NCBI RefSeq assembly: GCF_010389155.1
Contig: NC_057767.1
Coordinates: 1,302,001 to 1,366,000, forward strand
Direction: 5' to 3'
DNA length: 64,000 bases
Source of the DNA: Erigeron canadensis
Taxonomy: Eukaryota; Streptophyta; Magnoliopsida; Asterales; Asteraceae
The number at the start of each line of letters is the position of its first letter. Position 1 is the first letter of the stretch. The notes beneath the pieces were generated by a model. It made no database searches and was not told the DNA's origin. It was given only the letters and a program-made list of their open reading frames with translations. The translations under genes and the position numbers were made by a program. Positions 23,249-36,488 of the stretch are shown piece after piece.

Positions 23249-23615
23249 GGGGTGAGATAATTTGAGACCACCTCTTATTTTAGGACTAACTAGGAGCATT
23301 GATTTTTGTACACCATCATGATCTACTACGATATACAAGACTTTTTTGTAAAAACACTAAGACTTTCCGGCGATGGATCCATAGAAAAATCATGTGTAAG
23401 TTACTTACACATCCGTAACTTACACACTAACTTACACATGTGTAAGTGTGTAAGTTAACTTACACATGATTTTTCTGTGGGCCCGTCGCTTGAAAGTCTT
23501 AGTGTTTTTACAAAAAAGTCTTGTATATCATAGTAGATCATGATGGTGGTGTGTAACTTACGAAAATCAATGGTCCTTTTTTGGACTTTTTTTAGTTGGT
23601 CTCGAATTATCTTTT

Positions 23616-23617
<2 letters not shown>
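23249..23617. mobile_element. Foldback MITE with ACACATGTGT palindromic core, 369 bp
   Basis: The left end GGGGTGAGATAATTTGAGACC pairs with the right end GGTCTCGAATTATCTTTTCC. Inner arms also match: TACGATATACAAGACTTTTT with AAAAAGTCTTGTATATCATA, then TTAGTGTTTTTACAAAAAA and its complement. The centre (23390-23475) is a run of TGTAAGTTACTTACACA-type palindromes. It is related to the elements at 11395-11653 and 38671-39656. Confidence 0.7.

Positions 23618-23656
<39 letters not shown>
23618..23656. repeat. (TA)n microsatellite
   Basis: About 18 TA units directly follow the foldback MITE, possibly its insertion target or grown from it. Confidence 0.9.
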
Positions 23657-23659
<3 letters not shown>

Positions 23660-24770
23660 ATAGGCTTGGATTGGGTTTACAAATATTACCCCTTATTTTC
23701 GAATCACGATACAAAGTTCTCAAGCGAAATCCATTTAATATATAAATTAAGAAATTGATCTTTCAATTGCTTAACAATCAGCGAAACCCATTTAAAACTA
23801 TCTACAAACGATCTAGACTTATATAATCATAAAATTCAATTATTTTTTCTTTTAAAAGAGGTAGCAATTTAATGATTTTCTGTTTATATTAATACTTAAC
23901 ACGTATCTTATAAAAAGTTAATGGTTGTTTATACTCTTACCATAAAATTTACAGTGGTAGTCCAAAGATAAAGACTCTCAAAACATTGAAATTCTATTTT
24001 GTAAACTTTTAATTTAATGACATATCCAATCCATTAATCTAATCGGTTTAGATTGGTCTCAACTTGTCATTTGTCAGCATAATACACGATGAACAAATTT
24101 GATCGCCCACTCGATAATCATAAACCAAAAAAATGGCACGATTGATAACTAATGAATTTTCATACGAAAACACTAATGGATTGTATACGTAAAAAGTTAT
24201 AATCAAAACTTTATATATCTTGTTGATAGCCAAAACGTGGATTTGTCTATGACTCTATGTTTATCAATCAACATTCTAAAAATGATTTTATTGTCCAATA
24301 TAAAACTTAATTACCTACGTTTGAAAAAAATCATGAATGTTGAAATTGAATCGATCTTAATATCAAATCAAGCCATCAGGATGTACCAACTTATACATAG
24401 GCTAGATAGAATTGTGTAATCTCTTTAATTTGTAATTAAAATGAGAAATTCAAAAATGACATTCATAAAAAAGAAAAACTATCAAAATTTATGACACATA
24501 ACGATCAAGTTTATACATATCAAAAATTTCGTTAAGATGCATTAAATAATTGTATATTTACCTGGACGAGCTTTTAATAAAAAAAAAGTAAAACAATCTT
24601 ATGCAAATTAAATAAAACTCACAAAACTTCATTTAGCATTTCATAAACTTATTAAATATAAAGTCTTCATTTATTTTGACCTTAATATTTTTAACGGCCA
24701 AGTAAGTAGTGGGAAGGTCAAACACGAATATATGTCCAAAACAAGGGGTAATATTGTAAACCCAAAAGAC
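23657..24770. other. AT-rich stretch upstream of the kinase gene
   Basis: No gene or recognisable transposon was seen. The last part must hold the promoter of the kinase gene at 24.8 kb. Confidence 0.4.
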
Positions 24771-24773
24771 TCC

Positions 24774-27030
24774 ATAAATACGTCTCACTGGAAACTCAAA
24801 CAGTAAAAAAGAACCTGTTCAAAAACATCACAAAACAGTCTTTACTCACACACAGCTCCACACTGGATTTCCTGCTTCTTCTTTACATTTCATTTCATTT
24901 CATTTCACTATATATATATATTGGTACAATTCACTTCTTCATATGCAAAGCATCTTCTTTACATACACTAGGTAACATTAATCAATAATCATAATCTTCA
25001 TTTTTTCTTTTTATATTCATGATTAGCTTGTTTTCGAACATGATATGTATGTGAACATTATTATTGTGTGTTATGACTTAGAATACTGTTATTGTTTTTT
25101 TGTTACTTTTATTATTGCTTACTTTGTATTTTTGTGTTACATTGAACCGTCTTTTCAACTATTTATTATATTTGTTTTCAATACATCCAACTTGTGTTTA
25201 TTGGGCCAACAAACATGTAGCAAAATCTCATTAATTTTATTATTGTTGTATGATATATACATTTTATGTAACATATAATTTTTTTTATGTTTCCATGTAT
25301 GTAACATTGTAACTTGTAAATGACTTTTAATAAAAAGGCAATTTTTATGCAACATAGATTTTTTTAGTGCATTAAGTTCATCCACCCGGGTTCGAGTTTA
25401 TTTGGAAGATGTGGTTTCCATTCCTACGCATTCAGGGTAATTTAGGAATAATTTGCCTGTTAAAAAAACACGCGATTAAAGTTTATTTTATAATGTTTTT
25501 TAAAAGTTGGTTTACTACATATAATGACAATATTCGTAGAATGTCGTTGTGTTTTAGCTCGAGGATAAACATGTACCTGTGTTTATTGGCCCAAAATGTA
25601 ATAAAACTTCATCAACTCGACGTTGTATAAAATAATTAAACTGTTTTTTTTAATGTAATATTTCGGAAACAAAGTTAGGAATGATATATGTAAGTGACAA
25701 GTGATGACGCGACGAGTCATATCACCATTGTACTTAATTACATATGAAACGGCCACACGTTACACGTTTGTTATGTAAAAGGTTCATTAAAAAAAGTTCA
25801 TTACATACAATGACGAGATGAAATTTTGTCACATTTGGTGTTAGGGATCACACATTGATGTTAATATGGAGTTTGTTTTCGATGACTGGTGGACAATGCA
25901 CGATTCGAAGGTTTGATTGTCTGTGACAGAATTAGTAATGTCATTTCGGCATTAAATCAAAAGGTATAATCACAAAAGTTGTTCAACTCTACTGTCATGT
26001 CACTTGAAATCATTCATAGAAATTGTGAAACTAATATTTATCTATTTTATTTCAATTATGTGTTGAATTTGTCATTTTGTATATTTACATATAATTCATA
26101 AGCAGTGTGTGGGGATACTAAATAGAAGACCTTGTTGTATTTGGGGCCAATAGATGAAGGTAAGCTGGATGTCATCTTTTTGTTTTCTTTAGAACAAGTT
26201 ACATTGTGTGATTGTTTGTTTGTGTTGTACATGTGCTCCAAACAGTCTACTTTTCCGCTTAAGACTTTGAGAGATTTTGTACTTTTTGTATTTATTTGCT
26301 TAGAGTTTTGCAGTTTTGGAATATTTATACAACACTTGGCTAAACATCATCCCCCACCAAGTCAATTTTTAAGCATTTTACATGCATTGTAAAAGAGTAA
26401 AAAACATGAATATCAATTTTTTAAGTATCTACCTTCATGGAAGTTTCAACTTATTGGGGTCACTGGCACCCGTCTAAAATTTCTTGAATCGCTTATTAAA
26501 TAGGTGGTTTGCTTGTTCCATGGATCTTTGGGGTATTTGTGGAGTCCCGGATTTGCCTGTCAGGTCAACAAAGTTGGCCCGGATGGGCTCGTGCAGATGA
26601 AATTTACTTGTTTACGCCAAAATAAAGTTAACATGTAGTTCATTGTAACGTCAACATTTCTATATAGGTATACAATGTATCATAACTAAATACAATTTAC
26701 AATAGGAAAGGGTATCAGGATATGTAAAGATGACAAATTATTCATAAAAACTGTTGATGATATAGTGTATTTAGTTATTGTTCAAAAATTTTTTTCCTCA
26801 ATTTTTGGAGGTATTCAATACATATACATAATGCTATATCACAACTAGAATTGTCTACTTATACATTGATGAGTATCTAACTTGGTGGTGGGGGGTAGAA
26901 TGTCACAAACACAATAATGCATATTGGATTTCTTGTTAATTTTCCATATAAAGCAATATATGCATGTATTTACAGACAGCATGCATAGATATAGTATATT
27001 CATAAGCATTAGTATTATCTTATATTACAG
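24774..27030 (+). promoter_or_regulatory. Kinase gene promoter TATA, leader exon and 2.06-kb leader intron
   Basis: ATAAATA at 24774-24780 is a plausible TATA element, putting the start of transcription near 24805. The leader ends at a donor, CACTAG|GTAACA (24972), and rejoins at TATTACAG| (27030), just 24 bases before the ATG. A long intron in the 5' leader is common in plant kinase genes and can affect expression. The leader and intron are inferred from splice motifs alone. Within the intron, short open frames (e.g. 26132-26392) have no family resemblance. Confidence 0.5.
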
Positions 27031-27054
27031 GAAACATTGAGTAAAGAAGTGAAC

Positions 27055-30000
27055 ATGGGAAAGATGGAGAAGATCGTTGTTGCTGTTAAAGCGTCTAAGG
27101 AAATCCCAAAAACCGCTTTGGTTTGGGCCTTGACTCATGTGGTTCAACCAGGACATTGTATTACATTGCTTGTGGTTAGCCCTGCACAAAGTTCGGGTAA
27201 TATGCTTGTTTTTAATGGTTTACTAGCATTAATGATCATAAGTTGCATGACCAAATTTTTTTTTTTAGGCTAGCCAATGATTTAAGCTTTTGTTGCATGT
27301 TGATTGTGTTTACTGAAAAGGGTTGTGTTACATTTGAAATTCGGAAAAACAGGGCGAATTTTATGTTGTATGAGTGTACTATATTTAACTACTATTATGG
27401 TTTCTTACAAGGGTAGTCCTCAAAAGAAGTCACATAAACTTTCAACAAAAACACGGTTGAGTCATTGAATAAGTATTGTGTATAATAAAGTCACTCAACT
27501 AAGTGATTCTTATTCAAAAGTGTACTGATTAACTACAAACCGTTTACAATGTCTGATAAAAACCTGGTTCCATATAACATAATAGAATACAGTTCACAAA
27601 ACAGATAAAATCCTGTCTAGCCATTAAGATATATACTTTTGAATTAATTTTTTTGGGGTAAGTGACAGTAAACACACAAATTGTTCAGTCACTTAACTGC
27701 ATCTTTGTTGGTAGTTAACTCAAAGTTTTTTTTGAATAAAAAAGGATGCCATAGGATATATTTTCTTTACGATATGTATAAATAGTTCTTTTGCTCTTCA
27801 TAGGTAGAAAATTATGGGGTTTTCCAAGATTTTCTGGAGACTGTGCTAGTATACCCAAGAAGTCGAATTTAGGAACTAGTGCAGAACAGAAAGATGATAT
27901 TACTGATACTTGCTCTCAAATGATTCTTCAGCTTCATGATGTATATGATCCAAATAAGGTAAATGATAATTTTGATAATCCATGTTGCCTAATGATTCTT
28001 AATCATCATCTTGATTGCCATAACTGTTTTCTGAGTTTTTTTTATTGTAGGTAAACATGAAGATAAAAGTTGTATCTGGAACACAATGTGGGATAGTTGC
28101 TGCAGAGGCTAAAAAGTTCAATGCTAGTTGGGTTATTTTGGACAAGTAATATTTTGATGTTCATATTATAATGTTTTTTATGATAGTTTTCGATATTTTT
28201 GGTTTTACTTACTTTATTGGTATGTATTTTTCTTGTAGAAAGCTTAAAAATGAACAGAAGTCATGTATGGAAGAACTGCAATGCAACGTTGTCATAATGA
28301 AGAAATCGCAACCAAAAGTTCTTAGGCTAAATTTAGTTGGATCTCCTAAAAAGGACTCTAAAGCGAAGTCTCCATTACTATCCGAGGCAGAAAAATCATC
28401 TAAGAAACATGAAATTAAGAAAGTAAACCATAAGTCATCGGTAGTTTCTGCTCAAAAACAGGTTAGCACTCCAACAAGTAGTCCTGAGGTATTTACTACA
28501 ACCGAACCTGGAACTTCATCTGTATCGAGTTCTGATCCGGGCACTTCACCGTTTTCTGTCCCTGCAACCGAAGTTTCTGAGAAGAAAGAATCTTTTACAA
28601 GAAAAGATGATGAAGATCTCACCGAATCAAGTTCGGACTCTGAAAGGGAGAACCTTTCATCAACTTCCTCTAGCTTGAGATTTCAACCGTGGGTAGCTGA
28701 CATGATTACTTCAAGTTGTCGATCTTCGCAAGCTTACACCACATTAAGTAAAGGGTTTCTTGGAAAGTTCTCTAAACTTGGTCATGGGTCTGACACGGAG
28801 TATAGTGGGAGTCTTAGAGAAGCAATATCGTTGTCACGAAATGCACCATCGGGTCCACCTCCTTTATGCTCAATATGCTTACACAAAGCACCCATAGTTG
28901 GAAAACCGCCTAGGTGGTTCACCTTTTCTGAACTGGAGCTTGCTACTGGTGGATTCTCGAAAGCTAATTTTTTGGCAGAAGGAGGTTTTGGGTCGGTACA
29001 CAGAGGGGTACTTCCTGATGGGCAGGCAGTTGCTGTCAAACAACATAAACTGGCAAGTTCTCAAGGTGATCAGGAATTTTGCTCTGAAGTTGAGGTGCTA
29101 AGCTGTGCTCAGCATCGAAATGTTGTTATGTTGATTGGATTTTGTATTGAAGATGGAAGGAGGTTGTTGGTTTATGAATACATATGCAACAAATCATTGG
29201 ATTTTCATCTTTATGGTGAGTACTATACTAAAAATTCCATGTAACATGCTAGATGTGTCAATGTCAAACCATTTACTTATAGATCGGTTTTGGTTTTATT
29301 TTAATTTATAATAGGTCAGATAACTATAAAGGAAACGAATTGAAGGGGTTAAACATGTTGAATATCATAATTCATACAAAGGATCAATGCATAAAAAGTG
29401 TCTTAAAGTGCTTTACCGTATAAATCATATAAAAAGCTTAAAGAAACTACTAAGAAAAGTTAATGCAGGTCAGCCCGACTCTTTTTGACCCGCTTTATGA
29501 AGTTCCCATTACCCATCTTGACTTGTTGCCACCCTAACTACACTGTACATTTTCCCAACTTTATGATATACTGTACACACCACCTGCTGGATTTACTTTA
29601 GATTGCAGAACTTTGCTCCATGTAGTGGTTTCGAGATAGGGAGAAACTAGAAGTATATTTTACATGTAGTTACTATATTGATGATTGGAGGGCTACTTTA
29701 TATGACCTACTTTGTGGTGTTTCAGGACGTCATCAAGTTCCGTTAGAGTGGTCTGCGCGCCAAAAAATTGCTGTTGGTGCTGCTCGAGGACTACGATATC
29801 TTCATGAAGAATGCAGAGTTGGTTGCATTGTGCATCGTGATGTGCGGCCAAACAACATCCTTGTAACTCATGATTTTGAACCTATGGTATTTACCTTGTA
29901 TATCTAGAAACTGTTAAATGGGTCAAGTCTCTCAACTGTGGCTGTGGGGGGTAATGGGTCAAAAGTCAAAACAGGTCACTTGTAGTACATGTTATAATGG

Positions 30001-31652
30001 TCTGCGTCAGGTTGGTTGTCCATTGAACACTTTGTCCATTTGCAAAAGTTTACATACAAATGATTCATTAATCATTCTTTAGGAATCTCTTTACTAAAAA
30101 ACATCATTTTTTTTAATTTTCAAGGTTGGGGATTTTGGGCTAGCGAGGTGGCAGCCTGATGGAGAAACAGGCGAATCAACTCGAGTGATTGGAACATTTG
30201 GGTAAGTTACTAATGCCTTCACTCCCGTGCCCGTTTGCACCATCTTTGAAATCTTGTTAATATGATCATCTATATCTGGTTTAGATATCTAGCTCCGGAA
30301 TATGCCGAAAGTGGGCAGATCACTGAAAAGGCTGATGTATATTCGTTTGGGGTTGTGTTGGTGGAGCTTGTTTCTGGACGAAAAGCAGTGGATCTTAACC
30401 GGCCTAGGGGACAACAATGCCTCACTGAATGGGTGAGTTTCAACTGTCTATATATTAGGAGGTCGTATTTGTTTGAATTTAGGTTAACTTGACCCACCAG
30501 TTGGAAATTTTCAAGAAACAACAGTGTTTTTGAGAATGCAAGTACAAAAAAACATTATTAGAAGAATTACAATATTGTCTTGTAAGCACGACGATTTAAG
30601 AACTTCTATGCATTTGAATACTCTTGGGTGATGTTTGACTCATTTTACCTATTTCATTCTGAGCTAATTTTTTTCTTTGAATTTTGCCTAAGTAGTTGAA
30701 AAAACATAAAATTGACTCATTAAGCAATTAGTTCATATTCTCACCTTTGGTTTGACAGTTATAAATGCTTGTTCATGATTTGTAGGCGCGCCCATTGTTG
30801 GAAGAAGATGCCATTGATGAGTTAATTGACCCACGGCTAGGAAATTGTTATTCAGAAGATGAGGTTCATTGTATGTTGCAAGCTGCGTCTCTATGCATTA
30901 AAAGGGACCCTCACTTACGGCCTCGCATGTCACAGGTCATTCCCTTTCAGAAGCTTTTATTCACATTTTGAACATTTAAGTGGAAACAGAAGTTGAATGG
31001 GCTAAACCGCAAAATGTTAATACCCCAAAGTGATAATAATTTAATCCAAGCTTAAGGCAAATTGGCAAACTATGGTCATCTTTCTCACTTAAGGTGATAT
31101 CAACTGATTTACTTATGGGTGGGTGGATTTGGGTCATCTTTTAACTCTAATGATTAGGACAAAAAGTTAGCTACAAAGAATCAGGCCAGATGTTCAAAAC
31201 AGGTTGAAAGTTGTTCAAAATGTACATTTGTTCATACAACTTGCTAAATCGCTTCATTTAGGTCACCTGACTAAACCGTTTTGACCCATGCTAATAATGT
31301 ACCTGACCAACGCAATCGACAGTCAACTGTCATACTAATTACTTTAAAAAAAACAAACACACACACATGAACCGTTCTAGTTGTTTGTGCATTTAAGTTG
31401 TTCGTTGATGGTATTTCATTCCTAAATGTTAATATTGGAATAAAGGTGCTACGCATACTCGAGGGTGACTTCATCATGGAATCAAGTTATGTATCGTCAC
31501 CAAGGTGTGAGGTGAGTAACCGAAGTGATAGGAGCTGGAGTGATCAGCCACAATACAACAGTTCTCCTTTAAGTAAGCCCTTGGAAAGATTCAGCGGCAA
31601 GCATTCAATGGACTCGAGCATGCCATCTTGTTGGAAAACAGAAAGAACTTGA
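27055..31652 (+). CDS. Receptor-like cytoplasmic kinase with N-terminal USP-like domain (PERK/'SELMODRAFT_444075-like' type)
   Basis: Nine coding exons join in frame to 703 residues: 27055-27196, 27804-27958, 28051-28145, 28239-29215, 29726-29886, 30125-30201, 30285-30432, 30786-30935, 31446-31652. All have GT-AG borders. The first in-frame ATG after the leader intron is used. Residues 1 to about 150 resemble a universal-stress-protein fold ([20 protein letters not shown]). A Ser/Thr-rich linker follows, then a protein kinase domain from about 360: glycine loop [10 protein letters not shown] (~377), VAVK Lys ~398, HRDVRPNN (Asp ~495), DFG (513-515), APE ~540. No signal peptide or membrane segment is seen, so it is probably cytoplasmic or membrane-associated. 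The catalytic-loop Lys of HRDxKxxN is Arg here. Arabidopsis relatives are annotated 'inactive kinase', yet the Lys, HRD Asp and DFG are all present. Confidence 0.93.
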
Positions 31653-32027
31653 TGTAAGAATGTATCCTATCGATGTTATCTATAGTTTTTAGGATATATT
31701 TTTGGCAGATGCATTTCCTTCAGAGGAAGGCAATCAAATTTATATTAGAAGTTTTTGATATGATCTACTGTTAGTGTAGTACTATATTATCACAATCTTA
31801 AAAGGTTGATACTAGCTAGTAAAGATCCATATGCTGGTCAGATGAACATCCATACTATCTATAAATTGGTTTTATTGTTTCACATGACAATGTGGCAGCA
31901 TAAACATAACCACATAGCCATATCAAATATTTAGGCTAAAATGCAATTTTAAAACCCCAACCCGTCAGGTTCGGCCATACAAACCTGTGCTTATTCATTT
32001 ATTGTCTAAATAAGAAATGATCCCTAT
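31653..32027. other. 3' flank of the kinase gene
   Basis: Presumed 3' untranslated sequence and intergenic DNA. No canonical AATAAA stands out close to the stop codon. No other feature is visible. Confidence 0.4.
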
Positions 32028-32212
32028 GTTTAATTAGGGTGGGGATTCTCTCAAGTTATTTCTAACTTGAAGGGTCAAGTTAAGTCAATCTCGACCTTTT
32101 GATCAAAATTAAAGGACAAGATTCAAAGTTAATTTTTGAATCTTGTCCCTTGATTTTAATTCAATGATCAAGATTCAAAGATTTATTGAGAGAATCCCCA
32201 CCCGTTTAATTA
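32028..32212. mobile_element. MITE of Mutator type, 167 bp, with 9-bp target duplication
   Basis: The element proper is 32037-32203. Its ends GGGTGGGGATTCTCTCAA and TTGAGAGAATCCCCACCC are exact inverted copies. It is flanked by perfect 9-bp repeats GTTTAATTA (32028-32036, 32204-32212). Most of the interior is self-complementary around GATTCAAAG/CTTTGAATC motifs. It is noncoding. The ends recall the outer element at 5088-6950. Confidence 0.85.
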
Positions 32213-32289
32213 ACATAAGACTATAAGCAACCTGACATCCTTTGGGACACGGCCAATCACTTTGTTTGAGCATTAAAACTGGCCAGATT

Positions 32290-32667
32290 ATCATTATCAG
32301 AACCGGTTAGCTATCATTTTAAAACCAGCCAGTATACAATTATCTACTTCGTAAACCTTCAGATCAAATAACTTGAGTGGGTTACAACAGCTGAATATAA
32401 GCTTTGACGACGTTCCGTCAATCAATTTATTGCTTTGGATCCACTCGACAAAGAGATGCTTTAGAATGGCCGACTCTAACCAAAATGAAAATTTTACAAT
32501 CACAGGGTTGAAATCGTCAACAGAAAGATCATGGGAGTTGCAGTGGCTTTACACGACTACAAATTGAAATTATCATTACACTTGCAATTTTACACTAAAA
32601 AAAAAGATCATACCCGTTGGTTTGTGTTTAGACTATCTTGACAAACCCTTTGACCTCTCAATCCCAT
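32290..32667. repeat. Decayed duplicate of the RRM gene 3' region
   Basis: Segments match 33056-33310 in order: AAAATTTTACAATCACAGGG with AATATTTTACAATCATATGG, GGGAGTTGCAGTGGCT with GGCGGGTTGCAACGGCT, and CTTTGACCTCTCAATCCC with CCTTGACCTCTCACCGC, the last covering the RRM stop codon region. Together with the next feature this is the left part of a tandem duplication junction at about 32668. Confidence 0.6.
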
Positions 32668-32668
32668 A

Positions 32669-32807
32669 AAATCAAGTTATGTGGCATCACCAAGGTGTAA
32701 ACTACAGTGCCTAACCAAAGTGATAGGAGCTGGCCAATCAGGCACACAACAGCTCTTCCTTAAGTCGCTGGAAAGACCAAGCGACAAGCTTTCAGTGGAC
32801 TCGAGTA
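32669..32807 (+). pseudogene. Decayed duplicate of the last kinase exon
   Basis: AATCAAGTTATGTGGCATCA, then CCAAGGTGT, then AAGTGATAGGAGCTGG, TTAAGTCGCTGGAAAGA and GTGGACTCGAG follow the order of the kinase exon 10 sequence at 31479-31620, with substitutions and indels. The frame is destroyed. The copy lies 1.2 kb downstream of the real exon. Confidence 0.75.
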
Positions 32808-33301
32808 GTCGCCACTTTGCCAGCCATTAAAACTGGCTATCTAACTTTTATAACATGATACATGCAACGTTCACAACCAACAAACTTGAACAAGAAGTTT
32901 CAGACAACCAACAAATTAGATATATTCCACCAGTTTCCTTTATTAGCTAAATTTTACTACTTAAAATTACTACCCTTAATCATCTGTAAAACTTGTATCT
33001 GGGATTCACTCCTTGAACTAATCTGAATATTTTTTTTTTTTAAGAACAGCACTAATCTGAATATTTTACAATCATATGGTCTTAAAATCTTGAACAGAAA
33101 TATCCAGGCGGGTTGCAACGGCTATAATTGCTGCTACCAGAGACACTGGATTCCAAATGGTAAACCTTATATTCAATCCATGTTAACTAGGATCCATCAA
33201 ATACGTACATTTCTAGCATATTCAACAACAAACTATCATTACAGATAAAAATTAGATACACTTCCGTTTGTATCAAGATTATCCTAAAAAACCTTGACCT
33301 C

Positions 33302-36300
33302 TCACCGCTTTCTCATTTTAGACCTTGCGTACCTACAAACATCACACAGATTAGGAAATAATATGAAATACTGTAAGAAACAAGAAAGGCATAGATAAGT
33401 CTCAATATGTACGGATGTAACCATAACATTTCGTTCAGGGATGTTCATTTTTGACATAACAAGTAAATGGGTGTTCTGATGTGCTTCAAACTGATTATTG
33501 CACCTTTACTTGCTGAATGGAAGTTATCGCTCTGAACTTTTGGGGCTAAAAAATCAACTTTTAACAAAAGTGCAAGATGTTGTTGCCAAAAATTGCATAA
33601 TTCAGGGCAATGCAAAATTATCTTATTAGCATTAATCTCCAAGACAATCTTTAAAAAGTTTTGATAAATACTTCGATAAACTCGTCAAAAGTACAAGATC
33701 ATGTATTTGGGTTGGGTGCATTTGCAAACATTAAGTATACAGTAACTAGCACTTACTCTATATGCATGCCTCCACGGTCTGATGAAGGTAGTGTGGTTCC
33801 CTGAAGGGAATTCATGACCTCAGTAGCTTGCTCTACTTCCTGTCAACAAGAAACAATTGATATATTAAAGGAAAAGGGATTCCAGAAATAACTGGATAAA
33901 AGTTAGTTGGAACAAGAGCTATCACTATGATTCGAAAAGCATTATACAGCACTATCAAATAACACAGATGATACGCAACTCGCGCCACCAACTCTTAAGT
34001 AGAGGTTGCTATTTCATTCACTAATATCATTGTCTTATGTAAAAGAAATTGCAAAGTAGATACTAAATGTAAACATTAACTCTATAATCAGAATAAAAGA
34101 CCAACTAAGGTCCTCTTCCTACAATAGAAACTTAGTGTCGTACCTCATAATCAGCAAATGCGACAGGCATTCCACCTCTATTACGCACCTTAAGTGTGTT
34201 AAAACCCGGGTATCTATCAAAATACAATTATCAGCACTCCGGATGCAATTACTTCAGCAGTATCACATCTGAAATCTGAATTAAATGTCAATACTAGCAA
34301 ACTTAAATTCTAGAATCTCATTGAACTTACTTAGAGACAACAGGCCTTAGCTCAGCTTCTGTGCAATTGGGACCTAAATTTGCAATAAACAATGTTGAAC
34401 ATGCTCCGTCGACTGTACTTTCTGTCTGGTCCTGCTCCTGCTCCTGTAAGTTGCAATCAAGCAGGCATCAATCACACACATAAAAGCATGTCTAAACAAT
34501 TACCTGCTACATAATTGAATCATGTACACATTACACTAGGTTACATTCAACTAAATACTGTACTGAGGCAATACTTATAGAAGAAAATATCCTTCATAAA
34601 AATCAAGCATGGCCCAAAAGAGCTGGGCTGACTTACATTTTCTGCAGCTCCGGTATTGTCAGGATCTACAGCTGTCTCATCATCACTGCTGGTTGACATA
34701 AAAAACGAGTGAGTTTAGCTATCTGCAATCATGGTGAGTTCTATTTACTATGTGATTCGTAATGACTGATTCATTGATAATCCATATGACAATCAAAAGA
34801 GACTGGTGCTCTTTAGAAAGCAGTCAACCTCTTTGTTGAAGTATGTTGATCAGGCTCAGCTGCTTCTTCTGATTCACTGTTGCCTGAAGGTGTTAAAATG
34901 TGCATGTGAGTAAAACAATGGAAGCTTAAATTTGCTATCTCCCGCGTTATTAAAAAAGTGTTTGTTGGACAAGAGTACATTCTTGCCGATCATTACCATC
35001 ATAACTCGATTCTTGGTTATCTTTAGTAGCTTTGGATCTGTTATCGATAACAACATAAGCATCGGGTCCTGTGTAATAAGGCATTTATCAGTCATTGCAG
35101 GGTAAACCCAGTTTAAGGGTCAAACTTAAACACAGTTGATTACCTGGTTTGTTCTTTCGTCTGGAATTTGATCTTGCAAGTTCAATATGCAAAGTAGACC
35201 CAGTTTGAGGATCAAACTTAACACCCTGCAAAAGCGAAAATTATAAATGCCCGTATGACCTATAAACTAAAAACTACTAATGTCATCATTCTTGAAGATT
35301 AGCATGTAACACTCCTTTCCCATCGGCACATTCTGAACAACAATTCGTGAAACAAATTTGAAACCTAGTTAACATGTGCTAAAACCTAGCCAACAAATCA
35401 GCTATATACTTGAGTTAAATGACCATCAAAACTTGCTCCAAAAAATTCGAACAATCTCCATTACAGAGAAATGTGACTGGCCTAAATTAATAATTCAAAT
35501 TTGCAGCAAAAATGTGTATACTAATGAATGAATTTTATGAAAACAACAATATACACAAGTGGGTGCAGGTTATTTATCAAGAAAACTAATTAGGTGATAG
35601 CAAATCCTTACATTCAAAGCATGAAGAGCTGCCATCGCCGATTGATGGTTTACAAAAGTTGCAAATGCAACAACCTGCATAGTCACAACAAGAAGCGAGT
35701 CACCGAAAAGATTATATGCACATGAAAACTTCTAATTTAGACAAACACAACTACAATTACTTTCAATGGAACAATGGAACACCCAAATACCTGTATCATT
35801 AATACGAACTTACACTTACTTTCAAACCCATACAACATTAATCAACAATAAGGTATTCTTTTGTTAAATTTTTTTGCCATGTAATCTTAGATGTTGTTAG
35901 CGATTCAAAGTAAGGAGTAACGTCATATAACAGCAACACGTTTATCGCAATATTTCACATCCAATACTATAACTATTTCTAAGCCTTTATCGATGTAGTC
36001 AATAAAATTAACATACGGCGTTTCATTTTCGTCAGTTTTTAAGTCATGAAACAGCAAAACCTACTTTCTCAAACAGTTATCGGTATCTCTTTATAGTTAC
36101 TACTAAGTCTGTTCACTAAATTTGTCATCATGGCCAAGTCATAACAATCGATATAAAACACCGAAATAATTGTTGCTTCGATACAACCTTACACTTAAAT
36201 TCAAACCTCGTACAACATTTTTTTTTTTAAAACCTCGTACAACATTAAACAATTACATTTAACAGACTATAAGACCTGATTGCCACGGCCGGTGTACTTA

Positions 36301-36488
36301 AGTTGACAATAATCAAAACCAGGCCGCCGGCGGAACAAATTGTGTATCTCACGCGCTTTAACGTCGTCAGGTAGACCCGAAACAAAGAGTGTGTTAATGG
36401 CATTTGGGTCATCGTAAACGGAATATTCCGGTGGTGGAAGGGTCGGAAGATTGTAGTATAACGGGTCGTAAGAATGTGGTATCGCCAT
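33302..36488 (-). CDS. RNA-binding protein with two RRM domains (RBPMS/scw1-like)
   Basis: Ten exons join in frame to 277 residues: 36488-36276, 35674-35612, 35225-35144, 35068-34997, 34883-34829, 34688-34637, 34443-34331, 34213-34144, 33839-33757, 33332-33302. All have GT-AG borders on the - strand. RRM1: RNP2 LFVSGL (34-39) and RNP1-like VVAFATFVN (~72-80). An acidic Ser/Asp/Glu-rich linker follows (exons 4-7). RRM2: LFIANL (~197-202) and GMPVAFADYE (~231-240), ending in a short basic tail ARSKMRKR. The family binds single-stranded RNA; plant members of this plan are little studied. The first in-frame ATG is at 36488-36486, in a CCGGTG context. It converges on the kinase gene. Confidence 0.9.

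Noticed and set aside
28782..29101. Open frames in other frames over the kinase exon
   Set aside because: Shadows of the kinase coding frame; the conserved glycine loop and VAVK motif are in the + strand frame used.
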